A DNA stretch of 64,000 nt from Streptomyces sp. NBC_00513 (GCF_041431415.1 NZ_CP107845.1:1922001-1986000); one strand, 5' to 3'; counted from the first letter of the stretch, positions 17,718-26,054 are shown. Numbers and translations: made by a program. Notes: generated by a model not told the origin, from the letters alone.

Positions 17718-18710
17718 ATGCCCCGGGTGATTGTCGACTGCGCGATGTACCGGGACGGCCGCCGTTCCCAGGCCCCGAAGGACTTCTCGGACGCCCTGGA
17801 CGAGGCCCGGGCCGGCGGCGACGCCTTCGTCTGGGTCGGCATGCACGAGCCGACGGAGAAGGAATTCGAGCACGTCAGCCAGGAGTTCGGCCTGCATCCC
17901 CTGGCGGTGGAGGACGCGCTGGGGGCGCACCAGCGGCCGAAGCTGGAGGTGTACGACGACTCGCTCTTCGTGGTCCTGAAGCCGGTGATGTACGACGAGG
18001 CGACGGACACCGTGACCACCGGCGAGTTGATGGTCTTCATCGGTGACTCGTTCGTGGTCACCGTCCGGCACGGCGAGGGCGCCGCGCTGGCCGCCGTCCG
18101 ACACCGGCTGGAGCACGAGCCGGACGTGCTCAAGCACGGGCCGACGGCCGTGTTGTACGCGGTGTCCGACGCCGTGGTGGACCATTACATCGAGGTGGCG
18201 GCCGAGCTCCAGTCCGACCTGGAGGAGCTGGAGGCCGAGGTGTTCGCGCCGAACGTGACGGACACGAAGAACACCGCCGCCCGGATCTACGGCTTCAAGC
18301 GGCAGGTGCTGGAGTTCCGTCGGGCGACGAGTCCGCTGCTCCAGCCGATGGACCGCCTCGCCTTCGGCAGCGTGCCGTTCGTGCACGACCACGCCCAGCC
18401 CTTCTTCCGTGACGTCGCCGACCACCTGACGAAGGCGAACGAGTACATCGAGGGCCTGGACCGGCTGCTGTCGGACGCGCTGGCGGCGCATCTGGCGCAG
18501 ATGGGTGTCCGACAGAACGACGACATGCGCAAGATCTCCGCCTGGGCGGCGATGGCGGCCGTCCCGACGATGGTCGCGGGGGTCTACGGCATGAACTTCG
18601 ACCACATGTGGGAACTCCACCAGCGCTGGGGCTATCCGGTACTGCTGGTGATCATGACGGTGCTGTGTCTGGGCCTGCACCGGATGTTCAAGCGCCGCGG
18701 CTGGCTGTAG
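17718..18710 (+). CDS. corA: CorA-type magnesium/cobalt transporter
   Basis: Divalent-cation channel of the CorA family, 330 residues. A large N-terminal cytosolic domain contains EFGLHPLAVEDALGAHQRPKLE and a long helix segment (about 150-270). The C-terminus has the pore-loop signature YGMNF (GMN at 291-293) between two membrane segments, then a basic end (FKRRGWL). The ATG at 17718 (MPRVIVDC) has GCAGGGA immediately upstream; GTG 17727 is an alternative. Mg2+ is the usual substrate, with Co2+ or Zn2+ possible. It converges on the ferritin-like gene with a 30-bp gap. Confidence 0.93.
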   Translation: MPRVIVDCAMYRDGRRSQAPKDFSDALDEARAGGDAFVWVGMHEPTEKEFEHVSQEFGLHPLAVEDALGAHQRPKLEVYDDSLFVVLKPVMYDEATDTVTTGELMVFIGDSFVVTVRHGEGAALAAVRHRLEHEPDVLKHGPTAVLYAVSDAVVDHYIEVAAELQSDLEELEAEVFAPNVTDTKNTAARIYGFKRQVLEFRRATSPLLQPMDRLAFGSVPFVHDHAQPFFRDVADHLTKANEYIEGLDRLLSDALAAHLAQMGVRQNDDMRKISAWAAMAAVPTMVAGVYGMNFDHMWELHQRWGYPVLLVIMTVLCLGLHRMFKRRGWL

Positions 18711-18740
18711 GCCGTCTCCCGCGGGGCGCCGCCGGGCCGC

Positions 18741-19529
18741 TCAGGCGAACTCGGGTGCGGTGACGGGTTCGCCGCCCAGCGCGTCGCGCCGTTCGGGCAG
18801 GCGCAGGTCGATCATGCGGTGCCAGCCGCTGAAGCGCTCGTACGCGTACATGCCGCGGATGCCGGCGGCGAGCGCGGCGGACTTGGGCGCGGGCCAGCGC
18901 AGGATCCGCCCCATGTGCGCCATCACGGCGAGGCTCACGTCGCGGTAGACGCCGATCTCGGCGAGCGCGCTGGTGCGCAGGGTCCGCTGGATGGTCCGGG
19001 CGTGGCCCTCGCGGGCGAGCCTCAGGAGTTCCTCGTGGCAGTAGGCGAGGTGGTTGTCCTCGTCGTTGCTGATCATGCGGATGGCATTGCCGATCTCGGG
19101 GTGGTCCCCGAAGCACTTGACCAACATCACCATCTGGTCCGCGGCGCGCTGTTCGGTGACCCGGCTGTGCGCGAGGTAGACGACGATGTCCTCCTCGGTC
19201 AGCGGTTCGTCGCGGCGCAGCTTGTCGTGGGCGAGCCCGATGCCGCGCCGCTCCAGCAGCATCGTGTAGTCGGTCTCGGGCGGCACGGGAACCGCCGGCA
19301 GGCCGCGTTTGCGGAGCAGGGCCCGGAAGATCCGACCGTGCTTGTCCTCGTCGGCGCCGTGGCGGGTGATCTTGGGTGCGAGATCGCGCATGCCGGCCGG
19401 CACGAGGGCCGCGATCCGGGCGTTCTCCCAGCCTCCCTGGGACTCCCCGCTGGCGGCGATGGAGCAGAACAGCTGGAAGGAGTCGTCGTGGTCGACGATC
19501 TCCTGGAACAGGCTGCGGGCAGAGAGCAT
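18741..19529 (-). CDS. Ferritin-like domain-containing protein
   Basis: Helical protein of 262 residues resembling the ferritin-like/rubrerythrin superfamily. Acidic and His-containing segments fit a di-iron four-helix bundle: QEIVDHDDSFQLF, RHGADEDKHGRIFRALL (E-DKH) and ISNDEDNHLAYCHEELL (E-x2-H type). The substrate and the reaction, whether oxidase or iron storage, are unknown. The start is set at ATG 19529 (MLSARSLFQEIV); in-frame sequence runs upstream to 19694 but has no family resemblance. It lies between corA (convergent) and the LLM oxidoreductase (same strand). Confidence 0.82.
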   Translation of the reverse strand: MLSARSLFQEIVDHDDSFQLFCSIAASGESQGGWENARIAALVPAGMRDLAPKITRHGADEDKHGRIFRALLRKRGLPAVPVPPETDYTMLLERRGIGLAHDKLRRDEPLTEEDIVVYLAHSRVTEQRAADQMVMLVKCFGDHPEIGNAIRMISNDEDNHLAYCHEELLRLAREGHARTIQRTLRTSALAEIGVYRDVSLAVMAHMGRILRWPAPKSAALAAGIRGMYAYERFSGWHRMIDLRLPERRDALGGEPVTAPEFA

Positions 19530-19657
19530 GTAACGAGTCAAATGCGGATGGAGCGGACGGGCAACCGATACGTCGCACCGCTCGGCCGAATGAACGAACC
19601 GAAGGCGATGCCCGCAGGGCGTAACCCGGGGCCCGCCGATCGCGTTGTTGGCGGTGT

Positions 19658-19699
19658 CGGCCGTGGCGGGGAAGACCCCCCGAGCCCCCACCACGGCCG
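19658..19699 (-). terminator. Hairpin downstream of the LLM oxidoreductase
   Basis: CGGCCGTGG (19658-19666) pairs with CCACGGCCG (19691-19699). The inner part adds GGGG/CCCC pairing. It lies 22 bp past the LLM stop on the minus strand and would separate it from the ferritin-like gene. Confidence 0.5.
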
Positions 19700-19720
19700 C
19701 AGAACTTCCGACTCCTCGCC

Positions 19721-20770
19721 TCAGGCGAGACCCGCCAGTTCCAGCGCCTCGGTGCCGGCGCGCAGGGCGGTGATCCGCTCTTCCAGCGTGAATCCGGCCG
19801 GGGCCAGCGTCAGGGTCGTGACCCCGGCCTCCGCGTAGGCCCGCATCCCGTCCGCGATCCGCTCCACGGAGCCCAGCAGGGTGGTCGAGTCGATCAGCGA
19901 GTGCGGGACGGCGGCCGCCGCGCCCGCCTTGTCGCCGGCCAGGTACTTCTCCTGGATCTCGGCCGCTTCCTTCTCGTAGCCCATGCGCTGGGCCAACTGG
20001 TTGTAGAAGTTCTGCTTGGCGCTGCCCATGCCGCCGACGTACAGCGCGGTGTACGGGCGGAACATGTCCGCGAGCCCGCCCACGTCGGCGCCGATGGCCA
20101 GTGGCACGGTCGGACAGACGTCGAAGCCGTCCATCGTCAGGCCCGCCTTCTCGCGGCCCGCGCGGATGTGTCGCAGGGCCGTCTCCTCCAGGTGCTCCGC
20201 CGCCGGGAAGATCAGCAGGGCTCCGTCGGCGATCTCGCCCGTCTGCTCCAGGTTCTTCGGACCGATCGCGGCGATGTAGAGCGGGATGTGCTCGCGCTCG
20301 GGGTGCACGGTGAGCTTGATCGGCTTGCCGGGGCCGCCGGGCAGCGGGAGGGTCCAGTGCTGCCCTTCGTAGCTCAGCCGCTCGCGGCTCATCGCCTTGC
20401 GGACGATCTCCACGTACTCGCGGGTCCGGGCGAGCGGCTTGTCGAACTTCACGCCGTACCAGCCCTCCGAGACCTGCGGTCCGGAGACCCCGAGGCCGAG
20501 TCGGAAGCGGCCCTTGGTGAGCGAGTCCAGGGTGGCGGCGGTCATGGCCGTCATGGCGGGCTGGCGGGCCGGGATCTGGAAGATGGCCGAGCCGACGTCG
20601 ATCCGCTCCGTCTGGGCCGCGACCCAGGCCAGGACCGTGGCCGCGTCCGAGCCGTAGGCCTCGGCCGCCCAGCAGACGTCGTACCCGAGGCGGTCGGCCT
20701 CCTGGGCGACGGCGAGGTTGTCGGCGTCCATGCCCGCACCCCAGTAACCGAGATTGATGCCGAGCCGCAT
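19721..20770 (-). CDS. LLM class F420-dependent oxidoreductase
   Basis: Luciferase-like TIM-barrel oxidoreductase, 349 residues, of the F420-using actinobacterial subgroup. Family stretches are MRLGINLGYWGAG, the EADRLGYDVCWAAEAYGSDA segment, GRFRLGLGVSGPQVSEGW and the C-terminal GVTTLTLAP. The substrate is not known; related proteins use F420 rather than FMN. AAGGGGACG precedes the ATG. An imperfect palindrome at 20790-20803, just upstream of this SD, may control it or the divergent aldo/keto reductase. Confidence 0.9.
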   Translation of the reverse strand: MRLGINLGYWGAGMDADNLAVAQEADRLGYDVCWAAEAYGSDAATVLAWVAAQTERIDVGSAIFQIPARQPAMTAMTAATLDSLTKGRFRLGLGVSGPQVSEGWYGVKFDKPLARTREYVEIVRKAMSRERLSYEGQHWTLPLPGGPGKPIKLTVHPEREHIPLYIAAIGPKNLEQTGEIADGALLIFPAAEHLEETALRHIRAGREKAGLTMDGFDVCPTVPLAIGADVGGLADMFRPYTALYVGGMGSAKQNFYNQLAQRMGYEKEAAEIQEKYLAGDKAGAAAAVPHSLIDSTTLLGSVERIADGMRAYAEAGVTTLTLAPAGFTLEERITALRAGTEALELAGLA

Positions 20771-20781
20771 GTGTCGTCCCC

Positions 20782-20803
20782 TTACCGGTTTACCGATCAG
20801 TAA
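20782..20803. promoter_or_regulatory. Repeated TTACCG and imperfect palindrome in divergent promoter
   Basis: TTACCG occurs at 20782 and again at 20790. The second begins the near-palindrome TTACCGATCAGTAA (20790-20803; one mismatched pair). It sits 12-33 bp upstream of the LLM start and about 70 bp before the aldo/keto reductase. An operator is plausible but the regulator is unknown. Confidence 0.35.
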
Positions 20804-20871
20804 CGTTGGTCTGCGGGGGACTGTAGCGCGCCACGGTGCCCCGCGTCAGTGCCCCAGTAGTCTCAGCGCTC

Positions 20872-21864
20872 ATGGAGCAGAGGCATCTCGGCCGCACCGG
20901 ACTGCGCGTCTCCCGGATCGGCCTCGGCACCCTGACCTGGGGACGGTCCGCCGAAGGACCCGACGAGGCGGGCGCGGCCGAGCAGTTGAAGACCTTCTGG
21001 GAGGCGGGCGGCACCTTCGTCGACACCGCCGACGTGTACGGGGGCGGGGAGGCGGAGTACCTCCTGGGGCAGTTGATCGGCGGAGCGGCGCCGCGGCGGG
21101 AACTGGTGATCGCGACCAAGTCGGGGTCCGTACGGGACCCGGATCGGCGCTTCGACTGTTCGCGCGGCCACCTGCTGGCCGCGCTGGACGATTCGCTGGC
21201 CCGCCTGGGCACCGACTACGTGGACCTGTGGCAGGTGCACGCCTTCGACCCGGGAACCCCGCTGGAGGAGACCCTCCAGGCCCTGGACCTGGCCGTGAGC
21301 AGCGGACGGGCGCGGTACGCGGGGGTGGCCGGCTTCAGCGGCTGGCAGTTGGCGAAGGCGGCGACCTGGCAGCTGGCGGCGCCGGGCCAGCGGACCCGCC
21401 TGGCGTCGACCCAGATGGAGTACTCGCTCCTCCAGCGGGGCGTGGAGCGCGAGGTGCTGCCGGCGGCACTGGACCTGGGCGTGGGCCTGCTGCCCTCGTC
21501 GCCGCTGGGGCGCGGGGTGCTGACGGGCAAGTACCGGGACGGGACGCCCGCCGACTCGCGGGCCGCGTCGGAGACCCTGGCGGCCTTCGTGGACCCGTAC
21601 CTGGACGATCCCGCGAGCCGGATCGTGGACGCGGTGGCGACGGCGGCGCAGGGGTTGGCGGTGACCCCGCTCCAGGTGGCGCTGGCCTGGATCCGGGACC
21701 GGCCGGGAGTCGTCGCGCCGATCGTCGGCGCGCGGACGGCGGCGCAGCTCGGCGCGGCGCTGTCGGTGGAGGCCCTTAGTCTTCCCGAGGAGATCTGCCG
21801 TGCGCTGGACGACGTGTCGGCGCCCGTGCACCGCTACCCCGATCAGGACTGGAGCACGCTGTGA
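20872..21864 (+). CDS. Aldo/keto reductase
   Basis: NADPH-dependent (beta/alpha)8 oxidoreductase, 330 residues. The catalytic tetrad is visible as Asp and Tyr in FVDTADVYGGGEAE, Lys in VIATKSGS and His in YVDLWQVHAFD. The C-terminal NADPH-binding segment is GVVAPIVGARTAAQL. The start is ATG 20872 (MEQRHLGRTGLRVS), the usual family start; an in-frame ATG at 20836 only adds an unlike leader. The stop overlaps the next gene's GTG by four bases, so the two are translationally coupled. The physiological substrate is unknown. Confidence 0.92.
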   Translation: MEQRHLGRTGLRVSRIGLGTLTWGRSAEGPDEAGAAEQLKTFWEAGGTFVDTADVYGGGEAEYLLGQLIGGAAPRRELVIATKSGSVRDPDRRFDCSRGHLLAALDDSLARLGTDYVDLWQVHAFDPGTPLEETLQALDLAVSSGRARYAGVAGFSGWQLAKAATWQLAAPGQRTRLASTQMEYSLLQRGVEREVLPAALDLGVGLLPSSPLGRGVLTGKYRDGTPADSRAASETLAAFVDPYLDDPASRIVDAVATAAQGLAVTPLQVALAWIRDRPGVVAPIVGARTAAQLGAALSVEALSLPEEICRALDDVSAPVHRYPDQDWSTL

Positions 21865-24161
21865 GTACGGACCGTCACGCCCCCGAGCCCGCCGCCGCGG
21901 ATGAACTGGCCGCCCCCGGCCCGGAGGGCGGGCCCACGGACGGCTCCGACGGCGTCGCTCCGCCGGAGACGGATCAGGCCGCCGAAGCACCGTCCGAGCC
22001 CCCGTCGGACACGGAGGCCGCACCGGATGCCGAGCAGGATGCCGACGGGCCGGAGGCCGACGCCCCGGTGCCGACGGTGACGGACACGACCGCCGACACG
22101 ACCGCCGAGGATGCCGACGCCGATCCGGAGGCCGCGTCCGACGCCGCCGACGACGATGCCGATGCCGATGGGTCGGGCGCGACGGCAACCGGGGACGCGG
22201 CCGCCGGCGACGCGGAGGGTGCCAAGCCCGCGCTCAGCGAGGCGGCGGCGGAGTTGGCCGCGCAGAAGGTCGAGCGCGAGCGGATCGCCCGGCGCAAAGC
22301 GGAGCGCGAGGCACCGATCGAGGCCGGCGCGAAGCTCAGCGGGACGGCCGCCGACCTGCTGGCCGCCGTACGGGCCGTGGAGAGCGGCGCCCAGCCCGCT
22401 CCCGTGTACTTCGACGACGCCCCGGCCGCGCCGCGCCCCGCTCCGGCCGCCGCTCCCCCGCAGCCCCGCACGCCCGCGCCCGTCGCGGCGGTCGCCGTCG
22501 GCGACGTCGACGCCGTACGCGCCGTCCTGCTGCGCGGTGGGGCTCCCGAGGCCTTGGCGGCTCAGGCCGCGGCCGTGCTCGGCGAGGGCGCGGCCGAGCG
22601 GCTCGCCGAGGACCCCTGGCTGCTGTTGGCGGTGGCCGGGGTGCGTCCCACCCAGGCGGACGGATTCGCCCGGGCCCTGCTGGGCCCCGAGGCGGGCCCG
22701 GCCGACGAGCGCCGCAGCGCCGCCCTGGTGGGCTGGCTGCTGGACCAGGCCGCCCTGAAGGGACACACCGCGCTGGAGGCGCCGATCCTGGAGAAGGCGC
22801 TGGCCCAGTACGGCGTCCCGGACGCCGGGGAGGCGCTGGAGCAGGCCATCGGGGACGGCACGGTGCTGGTGTTCAACGAGCAGTTGGACCCGCCGGGCAC
22901 CGAGTACGCCGAGGGCGAGGAGCCCCCGGTGCGCGTCCTCTTCGGTCTGGAGGGCTGCGCCCTGGCCGAGGAGAGCCTCGCCGACGGGCTGGCCCGGCTC
23001 GCCAACACCTTCGGCGGGGCGGCCGATTGGGAGAAGGCCGCCACCGGACCGGGCGCCGATCTGATCCGGGCGGTCTCCGGCCACGGCCTGGTCACCCATA
23101 CAGGTGGCGAGGCGGCTCGCGCCGAACCGACGGCCCTGCTCGCGGCCGCCCGGGAATTCGGGCTGCGGGCGTACCTGGTCGCCCACGCGCCGCACGAGGG
23201 CGCCGTGACCGTGGCGGGCCTGCTCGCCGGCGCCGAGGGGCCCGGGCGGGACGCGGACGGACAGTTCGCGCTGGACCTGCTCATCGTCCTGGACGCCCCC
23301 CAGCTGGACGTGGAGACCGCCGCCGCGCTGGTGGAGTCGGTGCCGGACGGCGCCCGACTGGTGCTGTCCGGGGACCCCGCCGTCCTCGGCTCGGCCGGGC
23401 CGGGGCGGGTGTTCGCGGATGTGTTGGCGGCCCGTGCCTGCCCGCAGTCGGTCTCCCGCATCCCGGACCCCGGCCCGCTCGGCGAGCTGGTCTCGGGCAT
23501 CGGGATCGGGGAGCTGAACCAGGTCGAGGCTCCCGGCAAGGAGGTCGTCATCGTCCCGGTGCGCGACGCCGGGGAGGCCGTGCACCGAACCGTCCAGCTG
23601 GTGGCCGAGTCGGTGCCCCGCGCGTTCGGCGTCCCGGCGGACGACGTGCAGGTCATCACTCCCGGCCACGGCGGCTCGGCGGGCACCAGGGCGCTGAACA
23701 CCGCCCTCAAGGAGCGGCTGAACCCCGGCCCCGGCCGCTTCCGCGGCTTCGACCCCGGTGACCGGGTGGTCCACGTTCCCTCGCCGGGGCGGGCGCTGCC
23801 CGCGCGGGTGGTGTCGGCCGACGCTGAGGGGCTGCACCTGGACGCCTCGGGCGAGCGGATCGTCGTACCGCAGGAGCAGGTGGAGTCCCGGGTCCGGCAC
23901 GGCTGGGCGGTGACCGCGCACCAGGCCGTGGGCGTGCGCTGGCCGGCGGTGGTCGTGGTCCTGCCGGGCGACGCGGCGGAGGCCCTGTCGCGGGACTGGG
24001 TGTACACGGCGTTCGGGCGGGCCGAGCGGCACCTGTCCGTGGTGCACGGCGTCGACCAGGCCCTGCCGGCGGCGGTGGCCCAGGGGCTGCCGAAGCCGCG
24101 CACGACCCGCCTGACGGGCCTGCTGCGGGCCCTGGTGGCCTCGGCCGAACAACCGCGGTAG
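21861..24161 (+). CDS. Helix-hairpin-helix protein, degenerate RecD2-like
   Basis: Protein of 766 residues starting at GTG 21861 inside the previous stop (GTGA). Residues 1-110 are an Ala/Asp/Glu/Pro-rich acidic, probably disordered region. A coiled basic stretch follows (about 130-160). From about 210 helix-hairpin-helix sequence resembles RecD2/TraA-like helicases. The helicase core appears decayed: where Walker A GxGKT would be expected there is THTGGEAARAEPTALL, Walker B reads LLIVLDAPQLD, and motif III-like sequence reads SGDPAVLGSAGPGR. The C-terminal UvrD_C-like part (WAVTAHQAVGVRWPAVVVV) is kept. It may bind DNA without unwinding it (inference). Its role and its coupling to an aldo/keto reductase are unexplained. 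Confidence 0.82.
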   Translation: MSTDRHAPEPAAADELAAPGPEGGPTDGSDGVAPPETDQAAEAPSEPPSDTEAAPDAEQDADGPEADAPVPTVTDTTADTTAEDADADPEAASDAADDDADADGSGATATGDAAAGDAEGAKPALSEAAAELAAQKVERERIARRKAEREAPIEAGAKLSGTAADLLAAVRAVESGAQPAPVYFDDAPAAPRPAPAAAPPQPRTPAPVAAVAVGDVDAVRAVLLRGGAPEALAAQAAAVLGEGAAERLAEDPWLLLAVAGVRPTQADGFARALLGPEAGPADERRSAALVGWLLDQAALKGHTALEAPILEKALAQYGVPDAGEALEQAIGDGTVLVFNEQLDPPGTEYAEGEEPPVRVLFGLEGCALAEESLADGLARLANTFGGAADWEKAATGPGADLIRAVSGHGLVTHTGGEAARAEPTALLAAAREFGLRAYLVAHAPHEGAVTVAGLLAGAEGPGRDADGQFALDLLIVLDAPQLDVETAAALVESVPDGARLVLSGDPAVLGSAGPGRVFADVLAARACPQSVSRIPDPGPLGELVSGIGIGELNQVEAPGKEVVIVPVRDAGEAVHRTVQLVAESVPRAFGVPADDVQVITPGHGGSAGTRALNTALKERLNPGPGRFRGFDPGDRVVHVPSPGRALPARVVSADAEGLHLDASGERIVVPQEQVESRVRHGWAVTAHQAVGVRWPAVVVVLPGDAAEALSRDWVYTAFGRAERHLSVVHGVDQALPAAVAQGLPKPRTTRLTGLLRALVASAEQPR

Positions 24162-24169
24162 CGCGGGTG

Positions 24170-24215
24170 ACGTCGGTGTGCCCCCGCCCGGGTCCGGGCG
24201 GGGGCACACCGACGT
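24170..24215. terminator. 22-bp perfect hairpin, bidirectional terminator
   Basis: Arm 24170-24191 (starting ACGTCGGTGTGCCCCC), a two-base loop, and its exact complement at 24194-24215. It lies between the convergent HHH gene (stop at 24161) and the hypothetical gene ending at 24241. Confidence 0.85.
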
Positions 24216-24240
24216 GCGCACCGACGTGCGGGGTGAGGGG

Positions 24241-24900
24241 TCAGGCCGGGGTCAGGCCCGGCGCGGTGGCCTCCTCGGCCTCGTCGTCCTCGAAGTCGTC
24301 CGGCTCCTCGTCGAAGACCGCGCTCACGTCGAACCGGTGCAGGACGTCCTGCGGGTCGGTGTGCCCGAAGGGCGTGTCCAGCCACTCCCCCGGTTCCGCG
24401 ATCTCCTCCGAGGCGGCGAGCCAGAGCGTGGAGTCCCCTTCCTCCAAGCCGAACTCCTTGTAGCGGGAGGCGATCTCGTCGGGCTCGTACTCCCCGAAGA
24501 GCACGCCGAGGGCACCCGCGGTGCCGCCGTCGTCGACCAGCTCGGCGTCCCGGTCGTGCGCGGCGACACGCTCGGCCTGGGCGATCAGTCGCTGGGGTTC
24601 CACGACGGCGTAGTCGCGGCGGATGAGCACGCTGAAGGCGGCGGGCTCGGCGGGGCCGGTGTACGGGACACCGTCCTCGGGCGTCGGGATCTCGAAGGGG
24701 GTGACCTCGTCGTAGCGGTCGTACAGGAGCTCGTCGTACTCCTCGGCGGCTGCGGCGAGTTCGTTGAAGGCGGCGTAGACGGCCGGGTCCTCGTCCCCGA
24801 TCCTGCTCTCGACCGCGGCGAGGTGACGGTCGAGCGCGGCCTTGACCGCCTCGGCGGCGGCACGTACCTCGGCAACAGTGGGCAGAGCGGCATCAGACAT
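24241..24900 (-). CDS. Conserved hypothetical protein (219 aa, acidic)
   Basis: I do not recognise a named domain. The product is 219 residues and strongly acidic, rich in Asp/Glu. It begins MSDAALPTVAEVRAAAEAVK with a predicted long helix up to about residue 60. The central part contains FSVLIRRDYAVVEPQRLI. The tail DEEPDDFEDDEAEEA is highly acidic. The ATG at 24900 is chosen; sequence in frame upstream to 25065 overlaps the divergent DUF5703 gene. By position it matches the hypothetical between the HHH gene and chaplins in S. coelicolor (recalled as SCO1672). Its start is 47 bp from the divergent DUF5703 start, so they share a promoter region. Confidence 0.85.
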   Translation of the reverse strand: MSDAALPTVAEVRAAAEAVKAALDRHLAAVESRIGDEDPAVYAAFNELAAAAEEYDELLYDRYDEVTPFEIPTPEDGVPYTGPAEPAAFSVLIRRDYAVVEPQRLIAQAERVAAHDRDAELVDDGGTAGALGVLFGEYEPDEIASRYKEFGLEEGDSTLWLAASEEIAEPGEWLDTPFGHTDPQDVLHRFDVSAVFDEEPDDFEDDEAEEATAPGLTPA

Positions 24901-24947
24901 AGTGCAGACGCTATCCGTAGCAGGGCTCTGCCCGCACAATAGATGCG

Positions 24948-25136
24948 ATGCCGGAATACGAATTTGTCGACGTGTACGTGCCCCGCGGGGTTCCTCGCCA
25001 CGAGGCCACCCGCCTGTTGACCGACCATGCCGAGTACGGGCACTGGGAGCTGGACCGACTGACATTGCACCGGGACGGCAGTCGCCGCGTGCGGTTGCGC
25101 CGCCGGATCATCCGCCAGGTCCGCGCCACGTGGTGA
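24948..25136 (+). CDS. DUF5703 family small protein
   Basis: Basic protein of 62 residues: MPEYEFVDVYVPRGVPRHEA, then TRLLTDHAEYGHWELDRL and a tail rich in arginine (SRRVRLRRRIIRQVRATW). It matches the widespread short actinobacterial DUF5703 family of unknown function. The basic tail could bind nucleic acid or a membrane surface (inference). It is divergent from the acidic hypothetical gene and converges on the chaplin gene across a perfect hairpin whose arm begins inside its stop codon. Confidence 0.88.
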   Translation: MPEYEFVDVYVPRGVPRHEATRLLTDHAEYGHWELDRLTLHRDGSRRVRLRRRIIRQVRATW

Positions 25137-25164
25137 CGCGGGTCCCGGGGGCGGGACCCGCGTC
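25135..25164. terminator. Hairpin between DUF5703 and chaplin genes
   Basis: GACGCGGGTCCCG (25135-25147), loop GGGG, and its exact complement (25152-25164). The stem starts at the second base of the DUF5703 stop codon and ends 11 bp before the convergent chaplin stop. It can act in both directions. Confidence 0.8.
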
Positions 25165-25175
25165 GTGAACGGCCG

Positions 25176-26054
25176 TCAGGCGGCGTTGCGGGCGCGCCGG
25201 TAGAGCACGGCGCCGGCGAGCAACAGCCCGCCCGCGAGCGGAACGCCGGCGCTGAGGACGTCACCGGCGCCGGTTTCGGCAAGCCCTTGGCCCTGGCCGG
25301 GCTTCACGGGAGTACCGGGGTTGCCCGGAGTCCCGGGATTGCCGGGCGTACCGGGGTTGCCCGGAGTCCCGGGGTTACCGGGCGTACCGGGGTTCCCAGG
25401 AGTACCGGGGTTACCGGGCGTACCCGGGTTGCCCGGGTTGCCGGGCGTACCCGGGTTCCCAGGAGTTCCGGGGTTCCCAGGCGTACCCGGGTTGCCGGGC
25501 GTACCCGGGTTACCGGGCGTACCCGGGTTCCCAGGAGTTCCGGGGTTCCCAGGCGTACCCGGGTTGCCGGGCGTACCCGGGTTACCGGGCGTACCCGGGT
25601 TCCCAGGAGTGCCGGGGTTACCGGGGTTGCCCGGGGTGCCGGGGTTGCCCGGGGTGCCGGGGTTGCCCGGGGTGCCGGGGTTGCCCGGCTCGTCGCCGTC
25701 GCACGGCTCGTCCGGGTTTCCGGGGTGGCCCGGGTGACCGGGGTTTCCGGGGTGGCCCGGGTGGCCCGGGTTTCCGGGGTGGCTCGGTCGTGTCGGTTTG
25801 CCGGCGTTCTCGCAGCGGTTGCCGAAGGCGGGGTTCAGGCCCCCCACCACGTTCACTGTGTTCCCGCAGGCGTTCACCGGTACGTCCACGGGCGCCTGGA
25901 GGTTGTTTCCGGACAGCAGGCCCGGGGAGTTCGCGGCATGGCCGGACGCTCCGGCGTCCGCCTGGGCGACACCACCACCCAGCGCGAGAACACCTCCCGC
26001 GGCCGCCATGGTGATCAGGGTCTTCCTGGTGACCTGTACTACCGGTCGTCGCAT
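25176..26054 (-). CDS. chpC: Long chaplin with collagen-like repeat stalk and sortase signal
   Basis: Cell-wall-anchored chaplin, 292 residues. Signal peptide about 1-32 ([21 protein letters not shown]... QADA). One chaplin domain follows (about 33-80) with the Cys pair in [10 protein letters not shown] and FGNRCENAG and the GLNPAFGN signature. Residues about 85-250 are Gly-Asn-Pro-Gly-Thr-Pro and Gly-His-Pro repeats. The end has the sortase motif LAETG, a hydrophobic segment and a basic RRARNAA tail. ATG 26054 is preferred to 26078 because GGGGACGAG precedes it. S. coelicolor ChpA-C have two chaplin domains; here only one is seen, with the repeat region in place of the second. Position beside chpH supports the chpC name. 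Confidence 0.88.
   Translation of the reverse strand: MRRPVVQVTRKTLITMAAAGGVLALGGGVAQADAGASGHAANSPGLLSGNNLQAPVDVPVNACGNTVNVVGGLNPAFGNRCENAGKPTRPSHPGNPGHPGHPGNPGHPGHPGNPDEPCDGDEPGNPGTPGNPGTPGNPGTPGNPGNPGTPGNPGTPGNPGTPGNPGTPGNPGTPGNPGTPGNPGTPGNPGTPGNPGTPGNPGTPGNPGNPGTPGNPGTPGNPGTPGNPGTPGNPGTPGNPGTPGNPGTPVKPGQGQGLAETGAGDVLSAGVPLAGGLLLAGAVLYRRARNAA
25306..25790 (-). repeat. Collagen-like coding minisatellite in the chaplin gene
   Basis: An 18-bp unit encoding Gly-Asn-Pro-Gly-Thr-Pro is repeated about 20 times (about 25306-25690), with two 9-bp shortened units (GNP inserted). A further Gly-Asn/His-Pro block follows to about 25790. Codon choices alternate (for example GGAGTCCCG, GGCGTACCG, GGGGTGCCG), with longer blocks of identical order, which points to growth by duplication of multi-unit segments. 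Confidence 0.9.

Noticed and set aside
25306..25790. CRISPR-like array
   Set aside because: The repeats are contiguous 18-bp coding units without spacers and encode a Gly-Pro-rich stalk in frame, so this is a coding minisatellite.
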